Shown one piece after another: positions 12,660 to 24,545 of a stretch of 64,000 nt of DNA. Numbering within the stretch: position 1 is the first letter of the stretch; the number at the start of each line of letters is the position of its first letter. Where the stretch lies: positions 33,369,519-33,433,518 of the forward strand of contig NW_026947485.1 in NCBI RefSeq assembly GCF_034190915.1, read 5' to 3'. The stretch comes from Cavia porcellus. Lineage: Eukaryota; Chordata; Mammalia; Rodentia; Caviidae. Both the position numbers and the translations under genes were made by a program. Under the pieces are notes generated by a model. The model had not been told where the DNA came from. It saw only the letters and a list, made by a program, of their open reading frames with translations, and did not search any database.

Positions 12660-14110
12660 GTGCAGGCATTGCAAAATTTCTTGTAATCATTTAAGTTAAT
12701 TTATGGACATGGTATGAGATAGGAAGTTTAACATTATTCCTTTTTATGTAGGGATTTACTTATCCTAGGATATATCTATTGATATCTGTATTTAAAATAT
12801 ATTTATTTTTCTCACTAAATTGCTTAGTACATTTGTTGAAAATTAGTTTACTATTAATTTATAGATTTATTTTTATTCAATTATATGCAATTAATCTATA
12901 TGCTAACACAACACTGCTTTTATTACTATGGGGTTTTGTTGTAAATTTTAAAGAAAATATAAATTCTTCTTCAACTTTGATCTGTTTCAAGATCCATCTC
13001 CCCTCAGCAATGGGAATTGAACCAGAGGTCTTTACACTAAGCAAGATTCTAAACCTTTTTACATTTTTTTTTTAATTTCGAGAGAAGATCTTGGTAAATC
13101 ACTTAGCTGTTCAAGCTGGGCTTGAACTTACGGTCCTTTTGCTTCAGCCCCTCAGAGTGCTGGCATAACAGGCATTCACCAGCACATCTACTTCCTCAAC
13201 ACTGTTCTTGGTAGCTTGAATCCTTAAAATTTCCATATGAAATTTAGGGCCAATTTTTGCATAAAAAGACAGCTAGGATTTTAATAGAAATCATACTGAA
13301 TTTTAAAACCAATCAGTGAATATTATCCTCTTCTGACCCAAAATATAGGGTACGTTTTCATTTTTTTGGTTTTATTAATTCTTTAGAAAGTGTTCTGTAG
13401 TTTTCTATGTAGAATTCTTTCAGTTCTTTAGAAAATCTATTCTATGTAGAGTTTATTCTGTTTAATATTTTAAATGTAACGATTTCCTTAATTCAACCAT
13501 GGACTACTAATAGTAATATATAGAAATAAATTGACTTTTGTATTTTGATTTCTATATTTCAGCTTTGCGGAATTCATTTTTTGCCCTAACAGTTTTTTGT
13601 GGATGCATGTGTATGTGTGTATCTATATAATCTAAAAGTGGAGATAGTTTTAATTCTTCCTTTCTTTCTGGATGCACTTTACTTTTTTCTTAATTGTACA
13701 AAAATAGAAATGTAGACAGTGGACATCCTATCTTCCTCTTCACTTTAGGGGGAAAATATTCAGTCTTTTACCATTAAAAACAATGCTGGCTATTCTTTTT
13801 GTAAATGCCTTTGATCAGGTAGAAGGTAGTTTTAATCCTTATTTGTTGAGTATTTCATCATTAGAAAATGTATTTAATCAATTTTTTATCAATTGTGGTG
13901 ATCAGATGTACATAGTTTTTGTCTTTTCTTTATAAATAGCAATTAGGCTATACATTGACTAATTTTTAGGTGTTAACATATTCATGTGTTCCTGTGATAC
14001 ATATCACACAGCCATAGTGCTCTATCTATTTCATATATTGCTGGATTCATTTGCCAATATTTGCTAGCAATAAATCTTTGTCTAAATGATTTATCAAATC
14101 TGGAACTTTT
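12660..14110 (-). mobile_element. Ancient L1 ORF2 fragment (outer element)
   Basis: Antisense ORF2 landmarks are present but heavily mutated: 'ggacatggtatgagata', 'gttgaaaattag', 'attactatgggg', and the region 'tgctggattcatttgcc' near 14040. It is broken at 12993-13195 by a B1+ID SINE. At the right it is broken by the younger L1 starting near 14150. Matching L1 sequence resumes at 19460. Confidence 0.7.
12993..13195 (-). mobile_element. B1+ID dimeric SINE, antisense
   Basis: The reverse ID part ('cagcaatgggaattgaacc') is followed by a T-run and reverse B1 ('gagaagatcttggtaaatca', 'caagctgggcttgaacttac', 'agtgctggcataacaggc'). It is inserted in old L1 sequence. Confidence 0.8.
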
Positions 14111-14149
14111 AAGAAATGAGGTCTCTGAACATGCCTTTGAAACAGAAGT

Positions 14150-17100
14150 CCAAGCCCATTCAGCAAGGCTTCCATAATGCCTTATTTTCTTCAATGTAGC
14201 TGTTCACACCATCACACCTAATAAAATCAAATAAAACAGAATAAAACCATTCCAACCAATGAATGAAAACATTATAAGACTTCAAAGCAATGTAATGGGG
14301 AACCTCGATTACCTTAAAATCTCATATACTCTTAACATTTCTTGTAGTAGGGAGGCTATATGGTATTTATACATATGAGTTTGATTTATTTCACTTGTGA
14401 ATATGATCTCAAGTTACATCCACTTATTTAAAATATCTCAATGTGATCATTCTGCTGAGTAATATTCCATTGTATAAAAATGCCACAACTTTTTTACCCT
14501 TTCCTCAGTTGATGGACACTTAGGTTGTTTCCAAGATCTGGCTATTACAAATTGTGCTGCTATAAACACGGGTGCACATATATCACTGTGGTATGATGTT
14601 TTCAGTTCTTCTGGGGATATGCTAGAAGTGGAATAGCTGAAACAAATGGGACTTCCAATCCCAGATTCTTATGACATCTCCAGACTGAGCTCCACAATGG
14701 TTGCACCAGTCTACACTCCAACCAACAGTGCAGGAGAGTTCCTTTGACCCCACAGCCTCTCCACCATTTGTTGTTGGTAGTTTTCTTGATCCTGGCCATT
14801 CTTTCTGGAGTGAGATGGAATCTCAGTGTGGTTTTAACTTGCATTTCTCTAATGACCAGTGATGCTGAACATTTTTTCATGTATTTATTTGCCATTTGTA
14901 TTTTTTCATCTGAGAACTGTGTATTATCTTAGATGCATTTTGGATTGGGTCATTGAATTTTGGGGTCTGGGTTTTTGATTCTTTATATGTTCTAGACAGA
15001 AGTCCTTTGTCTGAGGAAAAGTTCACTAAGCTTTCTTCTCAGTTTGTGGGTTTTCTTTTCACTATGCTGGAGATTTCTTTTAACATGCAGAAACTCTTTA
15101 ACGGGATGTGATCCCAGTTATTGATTCTGGAAAGTATTTCCCATGTGGTTTGATTATTGTATATGAATTCTCTACCTACCCCAAACAGATTTACTGTTTC
15201 TGTTTTAATATTTAGATCTTTGATCCATTTAGACTTTAGTTTAGTACATGGTAATAGGCATGGGTCTAGTTTTAGTTTTTGGCATTTAGAGAGCCAATTT
15301 TTCCAGCCCAATTTATTAAAGAGACTGCATTTCTTCCAGTGGACATGTTTGGCCCTTTTATCAAAGATAAGGAGGCTGAGTGTGTTTGTAGTTGTGGCTA
15401 TATCTTCTAATCTATTCCATTGATTTTCAGGTCTGGTTTTACTCCAGGACCATATTGATTTTATTACAGTAGATTTGTAGTATAACTTCAAGTCAGGGAT
15501 TGTGATGCCTCCTGCCTTGCCTTTGCTGCTTAGAATTGCTTTTTCTATTCTAGTCTCTTCTGATTCCAGATGAATTTTAGGAGTGATTTTTCTAGATCTA
15601 TGAGGTAACTTGGTATTTTAATTGGGATTCCATTGACTCTGTGTAACAGTTGTGGGAGAATGGCCATTTCCACAATATTTATTCTTCCTATCCATGAACA
15701 AAGGATGTCTTTCCATTTTTTTAGTTCCTCTTTGATTTCTTTTTCAGGGTATTATAATTTTCCCTGAATAGATCTTTTACTTCTTTCATTAGATTAATTC
15801 CTAAGTATTTCATTTTTTGAATGCTATTGCAAAGGGTGTCGCTTCTCTTATTTCTCTCAGTGATTTTGTTGTTAGTGTATAGGAATGCTATTGATTTTGA
15901 GTGTTTATTATATCCAGCTATATTACTGAATTTATTTATTATATCTAGAAGTCTTTCAATGGAGTTTTGGGAGTCTTCTATGTAGAGTATCATGTAATCC
16001 GCAAATAATAATTTAACACTCTGTTTTCCTATCCTTATTCCGTTCATTTCTCACTTGTCTAACTAGTCTGGCTAGTATTTACAGCACTCTGTTGAATAGG
16101 AGTGGTGATAATGGGCATCCTTGTCTTGTACCTGATTTTAAGATAAAGGCTTTCAGTTTTGGCCATTTAATATAATGCCAGCTGTTGGTTTGTCATAGAT
16201 GACTTTTATCATATTGAAGTAAAGAAAATCTATTCCAATTTTCTATGAATTTTTTATCATGAATAAATGTTAGACCTTATCAAAAGCTTTTTCTGCATCT
16301 ATTGAAATGGTCATGAGATTCTTATTTTTAGATGTATTGATACGGTGGATTACATTTATTGATTTGCATATGTTGAACCATCCCTGCATTCCTGGGATGA
16401 ATCCCACTTGGTCATGATGTATAATCTTCTTGATGATTTGCTGCATTCTGTTTGCCAAAATTTTATTGAACATTTTTGTATCTATGTTCATTGGGGACAT
16501 TGGCCTGTAGTTCTCTTTTTTAGTTGGATCTTTCTCAGGTTTTGGTACTGCAATAATATTTGCTTCCAGGAATGAGGAAGAATTGCTTCCCTTTCAATTT
16601 CATTGAAGAGTTTGAGGAGTGTCGGTATTAATTCTTCTTTGTATTTCTTGTAGAATTCTGCAGTTAATCTGTCTGGGCCTGGGCTCTTCTTTCTTGATAA
16701 GGATTTAATTACATTTTCAATTTCATTAATAGAATTTGGGTTATTCAGCAGTTTTGCATCTTCTTGACCCAGCTTGAGTATTTCATATGTTTCTAGAAAT
16801 CTGTCCATTTCTTCTGTGTTAGCAAACCTATGAGACTAGAGGTTTTCAAAATAGGTGTTGATGATCTTCTGTATTTCCACAAAGTCTGTAGTGACTTCAT
16901 TCTTTTCATTCCATATTGCATGAATTTGAGTTTTTTTCTTTCCTTTTTAAAATAAGGTTGGCTAGAGGCTGATCAATTTTATTTATTCTTTCAAAGAACC
17001 AACTCTTTGATTCATTGATTCTTATGTATTATTTTCTTAGTCCGTATTGTATTGATTTCTGCTCTGATTTTTACAATTTCCTCCTTTCTTTCAGCTTTGG

Positions 17101-19450
17101 GCTTGATTTGCTCTTCTTTTTCTAAATGTTTGAAGTGTAGCATCAGATTGTTTATTTGTGTTTGTTTTGTTTTCCTGATGTGGAAATTCACTGCAATGAA
17201 TTCCTCTGAGGACTGCTTTCATTGCATCACAGATGTTCTGGCAAGTTGTATTTGTATTTTCATTTTCTTGTAGATATTTTTTTAATTTCTTCTATAATTT
17301 CCTGTATGACACGCTGATTGCTCAAGAGTGTATTATTCAATTTCCATTTGTTTGTGCGGTTTTTGCAGTTTCTTTTATCATTAATTTCTAGTTTCATGGC
17401 ATTAAGATCTGATAACAAGCATGGAATGATTTTAAATTTTTTGCATTTACTCAAGTATGTTCTTTGGGCTATTATATCATGTATTTTAGAGAATGTTCCA
17501 TGTACTGCTGAGAAGAATGTATATTCTGATATTGTTGGATGGAACACTCTAAATATGTCTGTCATGCCCATTTGTTCACAGATGTGATTCAGTTCTGTTA
17601 TTTCTTTGCTGACTTTCTGTCTGACTGATCTGATCCTTTGTGTCAATGGCATGTTAAGGTCTCCTGTTATAATTGTGTTTATAATTGTCTATTTTATTTT
17701 TCATTTCTGTTAATACTTGTTTTGTATAGTTGGGTGCTCCCAAATTTGGTGCATATATATTTAATATTGTTGTCTCTTCCTCTTGAAACTTTCCCCCAAT
17801 TAGTATGTAGTGACCTTCTTTATCTCTTTGGACCATTCTTGGTTTGAACTTCACATTGTCTGCATAGCTATCCCTGCTTTTTGGGGGGTTCTTGTTGCAT
17901 GAAGTATTGTTTTCCATTCTTTGACTTTCAGTCTATGAGTTTCCTTTTGGGTTACATGGATTTCTTGTAAACAGCATATATTTGGATGTTGTTTCTTGAT
18001 CCATTCTGCCAGTTTGTTTCTTTTAACTGGTGAATTGAGGCCATTTATATTAAACATTATAACTGTTATATATTGGTTTATTTTTGACGTGTTATCTTTC
18101 TGCTGTTGCTTTTTTATCTTTCAACACTGTTTAATTGTCTGCCTTACTTAGTGAGTTTTTCCTATGTCTGTCTAGAATGTCTTTCAGTATTCTTTTCAGG
18201 GTTGATTTGGTGATCATGAAATTCTTCAGCTGTTCTTTGTTGTGGAAGTATCTTATTTCTCTATTCATTTTGAAGGACAGTTTTGCAGAGTATATCAGTC
18301 TGGGTTGGAAGTTGGAACCTTCCTTTAGGATCTGAAATACTTCACTCTTGCTGACTTCATTGTTTGCGTTAAGAAGTCTGTGTGGTTCTGATAGGTTTTC
18401 CTTTATAGGTGATCTGTCTTTTCTCTCTAATAGCTTTTAATATTCTGTTCTTATGTTGGATTTCTGGGGTGTTGATTATTACATGTCTGGGTGTAGTTTT
18501 ATTTTGGTTTTGGCTGTTTGGAGTTCTATATGCTTCACTGATCCATATGTCAGTTTCCATTCACATGTTTGGGAAATTTTCAGCTATTTCTTCTGTATAT
18601 AGCCTCTTGATATCATTTGTGTTGTCGCTTTTGTTTTCATTTATCCCTATCAATCTTATGTTGTTATTCTTTGCATCATCTTGCAGCTGTTGAATTGTTA
18701 TTTCCTGATTCCTTGTTATTTTTAAAAGATCTTTCCTTTCTTGTTCATTAGTTGCAATCTTGTCTTTGAGATCTGAAACTTTATCTTCACTTTTTTGAAG
18801 GCGGTTTTGCCAACTTTCAATGGAATTTTTTTATTTCTTTTACATCTCTTTGAATCTGCTTCATACATTCTATTTGTTTCTTATATTGTTCATTCAGGGT
18901 TTCCATCTTTTTGCATTGTTCCTCTAATTTTTTAACTATGTCTTCTTTAGATGTGTTCAGCATTTCTTTCATTACATCTATCATTTCTTCTTTTACCTGG
19001 GAGATTTTTTTTCTGATTTGAGTTCTTTTATAGTTTCATGAGGTTGTTTCTTTATTTTAGTTGATATCATTTCAGGCATTTCAGGTGTATGGCTTATATT
19101 TTCTTCTCTGTACATGGCTCCTAGGCTTTCTTGTGATGAGCTGGAGGTTTGAGACTGCAATTTGTTCTTTCATTTTATCATTTTCCTATATTTCTGGGTT
19201 TTGAATGATGTTTCAAAGCTTCCCTCAGTCGTGTTGGAGATAACTTCATGTGCCTTCCCTGGGACTGATAGTCCGAAGCTCTCTCTGAGCCAGAGCAAGC
19301 ATGCTGGAACTCACCTTGTGAGCCCTCAGATCCTCAGATTGAAAGAAAGTCACTAGGTGTGGTCTGGTCATGCCTGTGGGACCTATTAAGCCTCATCTGG
19401 TGTTTCAGGAAGGTGCTCGGGCTCCTAACCACTGGTAGCCTTTTTTTTTT
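14150..19450 (-). mobile_element. Decayed near-full-length L1, same family but older
   Basis: Minus-strand fragments of ORF2 follow one another in order between 14602 and 18057 in shifting frames, and ORF1 pieces lie at about 18130-19170. The sequence is colinear with the young L1 but carries many stops and indels. The RT motif reads FADY instead of FADD (near 15990-16000), so the polymerase is dead even apart from the frameshifts. The left end is a 3' UTR module like those at 37.8 and 48.4 kb. The right end has a 5' UTR stub (19170-19440) unrelated to the 261-bp monomers. It lies inside older L1 sequence in the same orientation. Confidence 0.9.
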
Positions 19451-19459
19451 TTTGTATGA

Positions 19460-21330
19460 AAGATTAGAGATAATATTTTATCTTTTATTTATGATTTATT
19501 CATTGAGTCTTCTCTCTTTTCTTCTTGGTCAGTTTCGCTGAAAATATATCAATTTTGTTAAAGAACATGCTTTCTATTTTTAAAATTCTATTATTTTTCT
19601 GTAATACATTGTATAATTATTATTTCCTTAAGGCTCTATACTTTGCATGTAGTTTGTCTTTTGCTTGCATTTTTGTAAGGTGAGGGCTTAGATAATTGAT
19701 TTAAAATTCTTCTTTTTTCATAACATAAGCATTAATAGCTATACATTTCCCTTGAGGTATGGGCTGCATCTCACAAATTATAACATTGGTTTTCACTCAT
19801 CTTAAATTACATCAAAATTCCCTGGGATGCCTTCATTGAATCAATTTATGAGTGGTTTAAAAATGTTTGCATATTTATGAATTACTTAACTTTCCTTCTA
19901 TTCCTAATTTCTAATTTCAGTCTGCTGCAATGAGAAAATGTACTTGGTAGGAGTTTACTCCTTCAAATTTATTGAGCCTTGTTTTGTGGCCTACTATATG
20001 GCTACCCTGAGAATGCCCTGTGTACACTTGAGAAGAGTATCTCTTTCTGGTAGACAGCATGTCCAAAAGCATGTGTATTAAATCTACTTAATCTATATTA
20101 TTGTTCAAGTCTTTTATATTGTTGTCAATCTTATGTCTAGTTGTTCTAGCACTATTTCCAGTGGAGTGCTTGAGTTTTCCACTGCTTTTGTTGAATTACC
20201 TGTTTCTTCATTCAGTCCTATTATATTTTTCTTTATTCCTGTACATTTTAAAGCTTAGTTTTTAGATGTACAGATTTTTTTCATTGGTTTTCCTCCTAAT
20301 AGATTGACTGTTTATTATCACAAGATGTCTTTTTTTATTTTTGCTAACAATTTTTGCTTAGTTTCAGAGTAATATAATGTAACATGATAAATATAACTAC
20401 CTTGGTTCTCATTGATTATTATTTTCATACTGTGTCTTTTCGTATCATTTATCTTCCAGCCTATTTCTTTTTTAGGGGAAGATGACCTTTTGAATCAGGC
20501 TCTTGCTATGTAATTCAGGCTAGCCTTGAACTTACTATGTAGCCGAGGCTGGCTTGGAACTCTCAGCAATCCTCCAGCCTCTGCCTCCTGAACTCTGGGG
20601 TTACAGGCATGAACCACACGATTAGCTTAGCTTACTTCTTTTTTGATTACAAACTGTTTCTCTTTTAGATAGCAGATGGTTGGATAATACTTTTTAATTC
20701 ATGCAGCCAACCTTTTTTGGAATATCTATTTAGATCTAATGTCATACCGATAAGATTTATGTCTGCCATTTTGCTATATGTTTAATTCCTCTATTCCTCC
20801 AATACTTTACTTTTTTGAATTAAATAGATTTTGATTATTCCATTTTAAATATAATGTCAATTCTTTGATTATAGTTTTAGAGGTACTTTCTTAGAGGCTG
20901 CCCTGAAAATTTCAGTCTTTTAACATAAAATGATCTGTGTAAGATTAACACAAAAATTTCAATAGTACATAAAACTGCTCTGATGGAGTTTCATTCTTCT
21001 CACCTTCATTTTAATATGTTTTATATTTTATGATTCCATCAACACAGTTTCATGACCAATGTTTAAATCTGATAACTGAGTAAAGTAACTATAAGCAAAC
21101 ATACATTTTACTGTCTTTAATTTTCTTATATAGTTTAGTAGTATGGTTTATTTTTTTATGTAGATCTGAGTTATTCTCTAGTTTTCTTTCATTTCATTCT
21201 GAAGAATTATCATTAGATCTTCTTATAAGATAGTTCTGCTAGTGATTAATTATCTTTTTGTGTGTCTTGAAGTGTCATAAATTGTATTTTATTTTGCTGA
21301 TACTGTCACTTGCTTTTTCTCTTTCCTTCT
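19460..21330 (-). mobile_element. Ancient L1, continuation on the far side of the nested L1
   Basis: The antisense upstream half of ORF2 includes 'tcaattttgttaaagaac', 'cccttgaggtatgggctgcatc', 'ggatgccttcattgaatca', 'gagaagagtatctctttctg' and, after the B1 at 20462-20625, 'agatagcagatggttgg'. Divergence matches the 12.66-14.11 kb fragment, so the two probably derive from one element split by the 14.15-19.45 kb L1. The part past 20900 is too decayed to be sure. Confidence 0.65.
20462..20625 (-). mobile_element. B1 SINE, antisense, with internal duplication
   Basis: 'gctatgtaattcaggctagc' and 'actatgtagccgaggctggc' are the two copies of the ~29-bp internal duplication typical of rodent B1. 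It ends 'ggttacaggcatgaaccac' and lies within old L1. Confidence 0.88.
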
Positions 21331-21331
21331 G

Positions 21332-21512
21332 ATACTGGAAATGGAACCCAGGACCATTACACTGAGCTACAGCTCCACCCTTTCTAAAATTTTTATTTAT
21401 TTTGAAAGGGGCTGTTACTAAGCTTCACAAGAAGAATTCACAACATGCATTCTTTCTGCCTCAGCTTCCCAGTACTAGAATTATGAGTGTTCAATTACAA
21501 ATTATAATCAAG
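21332..21512 (-). mobile_element. B1+ID dimeric SINE, antisense, diverged
   Basis: 'gatactggaaatggaaccca' and 'actgagctacagctccaccc' are the ID half. 'gaaaggggctgttactaagc' to 'ttcccagtactagaattatg' is the B1 half. Confidence 0.75.
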
Positions 21513-21914
21513 AATTAGAAAATCTTGATCGGCATTTTTTCTGCTTTCAATTCCTTAAATACATCATTCCATAGACTTCTGTTTTACATGGTTTCTGAGA
21601 CGACAGCTTTTCAATTTCTCCTGAGCATACACACAATCCTGAAAAGAAAAAAAAATGTATTCTGGTTCATTCTACCCTTTTAGGCAGAATCTTGTGCTTG
21701 TTTTATTTAAAATAATTTTTAATTATATATCTCAGTCAGGATGTATGCTGATTGTTACTAAACTTAAACTTTTCTAGTAGGATATATGATAGTAAGACAC
21801 ACCAGAAGAAAAGGTATTCTTGGTTAAGATATCCTTCGTTAAATATTTCTGCGATCAGTAATCTGTTTTGCTTAAGCCTAAATCCATTTCCAACCCCAGA
21901 AGGAATAGTTATCT

Positions 21915-22590
21915 TTAAGAACTCAAGTAACAATAAATGCTAGCAAGGCTGTGGGGAGAAAGGAACCCTTGTACACTGTGGGAATATAAACCAGTACAGG
22001 TGGGAATGTAAACCAGTGTAACTACTAAACATCAGTATGGAGATTCTAAAATCTCTAGTTTCATAAACTGAAACTAGAAATTCCATTGAACTCAGCTATT
22101 TACCTTCTAGGTATTTTCCCAAAAGAGTTAAAAAGTCATTGTTTTACAGTGATATATGCATACCCATGCTTATAACACCAAAACTCATAATAGCTGAGTC
22201 TTGAAAGCAATCTATATGTCCATTGTCCGATGAATGAATATAGAAAATTCAGTATACTTCTGCAATAGAATACCACTTGGCCACAAAAAAGGCTAAACTG
22301 AATCACTTTTAGGAAAATGGATGTACCTTGAGACCATAATGTTAAGTAAGATAAATTAGACATAAAAGCATAAATACAGCATGGTTTTTCTTTCATGAGA
22401 AGTCAAAAATATAAATAAAGAGCAAAATATAAGACAGCAAATTGGAACTAGGAAGATCATTTACAAATGGGAAGAAGATCTAGAGATGGTAAAGTGGGAA
22501 CAGAAGAGGAAGTACAAAGAACTAAGATGCAATATGTATATGGACCAACTTCCCAGAGTACATGTACTAATAAAAACTTAGTAACATAAA
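21915..22590 (+). mobile_element. Old L1 3' end, sense orientation
   Basis: The L1 tail signature runs in order: 'aaggctgtggggagaaagga', 'cagtatggagattct', 'catgcttataacacc', 'gaataccacttggcc', 'cttgagaccataatgttaag' and 'actaataaaaac'. It includes a short tandem duplication of 'gtgggaatNtaaaccagt' at 21980-22020. It is non-coding and resembles the copy at 34425-35010. Confidence 0.8.
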
Positions 22591-23555
22591 AAATAAAGCC
22601 AGATCCAGTTTACATGTACACTGTATACTCAACAGCAATCTGGCATTTCTGAGTGTACTATATGGCACTTCAGCAATGCTAATCTCATTTTGGATGTTTT
22701 CTACCCTCTGTATTTTATAAAAACCTTAAGTAACATTTGTGTCCCTCTGGCCAAGAGTCAGAGCTTTAATATTTTAATAACTTTTTTGCTTATAAAAACT
22801 GGTGCAATAGCATATTTAGCTGAGATTATCTGCATTTTATATGTGCTAACCCTTGATTTAAAGGACTTACATTATTTGTAACAGGATAAATAGTTTACTG
22901 TGCACCAGCTTTGGGGGTTGAATCCAAGTCATCTGTGCGTAATTTAGCAACCTCTTCATTGTATTATCCAAAGTCCACAATCCCAGATTGTGTCTATAGC
23001 TGAGAATATAATAAAGCTTCTACAAGAGAAAGATATGTCAGACAATAAGTATATGTACTCATGGATACAGTAATTTTCTGTTTTGCTCAATACTACATAT
23101 CCACATCTTTAAAATAGTTCCTTGTACATAATGGGTACTCTATTAATACAGAATTAACCAATAAATAAGATAATGTCATGCACTTTATGGTTATAGAACA
23201 TAAAATGGGATAATGGAGAGTGGAGTTCTCTGGTACAAGAAGTGACACTGTAGTCACTCCAGTGGGTGGTTTGGAAAGGTTCTTTGAGGAGAGACTATTG
23301 AATGCTACTGTCACTGAATTTAGAAGAGTCATCACATATTTTTTTGAAACCTAAAGAAATCATGACTCGGGAGCTGTGCTTGTGTTTCAGTTCAGTAGAT
23401 CCTCTGGAATATCCTTTATTAGCCATGTGGTGATGTACAGTGGCAGAATCAACACTGAACATCACTGGGGGCCTAAAGCCTGTATTCCATCACCATCAGC
23501 GAATGAAGTGACAAGATACTTGTTTTTCTTTTTTTTCTATGTATGTATGTATGTA

Positions 23556-23745
23556 TGCATTTTGTGATATTGGACATCAAACACGGGAGTGTTCTACAAC
23601 TGAGCTATATCAACAATCTTTAAAATTTAAGACATGGTCTTACTAATTTGGTCTACTAGGATTTGAACTTACCATTCTCCTGCCTCAAACTTCCTCAGTT
23701 AGTGCTAGGATTATAGGAAGGAACTACTATGACCATCTAACTCAC
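23556..23745 (-). mobile_element. B1+ID dimeric SINE, antisense, diverged
   Basis: 'ttggacatcaaacacgggag' and 'caactgagctatatcaacaa' (ID) are followed by 'agacatggtcttactaattt' and 'tagtgctaggattatagg' (B1). It is preceded by a short TGTA repeat at 23538-23558. Confidence 0.75.
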
Positions 23746-24289
23746 AACTTTGCCCTTACTATGCAGGTGCTTGTGCCCCAGGGATAGTCCTCTTAAAGGT
23801 ATATGATGTAGACATATGAATGTAACCTAGTTACATTCTTCATTAACTCAGGTTAATGTTACATTTTTCTTAGAGAAAATAAGGATGATTTCTAAAAGGT
23901 ATAATTAATTAACAAAATTCTGGAAATTTTCATAATACAAGGTTTAGCTCTTAGAAAGTAAAATGATACAGGTTCACTAGACACAAACTGCTAACATCTT
24001 CATTTCTACTTTAGACATGGATACAGTACTGATCAGTAAAATACCACAGATTTGATATGCATACGTTCATGGGAAAAGCATGAAGATAGGGCCAGATCAT
24101 ATGTTTTACTTGTGTTACTACTGATAGTGTATTTGAGGCTCACAGATGTCGATGTTCCCATCTTCATGATAAGCATAATAAAATCCACGCAGTTAAGCAG
24201 TTGTAAAGACTCCAGACAATGGATTAATATCACCAGTAATAATAATGAGCAACAAGTGGTAGTTGTTAGTACCATTATTAGTATAGTAC

Positions 24290-24545
24290 ACCCACTGTAT
24301 CTGTATGGAGTATGATCTAAGATCCCACAATGAATTCATGAAAGTATGGATAATATCAAATTTACACACACACACACACACAATACTGCATATAATGTAC
24401 AATTATAAGAATACATTACAATGACAGGCATATGATATGGTCTCCCTTTCCTAATTACTTGTTACACTCTACTGTGTTTGTCAACCACAGTTGACTGTGG
24501 GTAATTCAAACAGAAAATCGTACTCAGGGTTAAGAGAGAACTACT
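24290..24545. mobile_element. Tigger/MER-type DNA transposon fossil with (CA)n inside
   Basis: 'tttgtcaaccacagttgact', 'gtgggtaattcaaacagaaa' and 'aagagagaactactgcagta' resemble a Tigger terminus. A (CA) repeat at 24364-24382 lies within. The left part is badly decayed. Confidence 0.6.
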
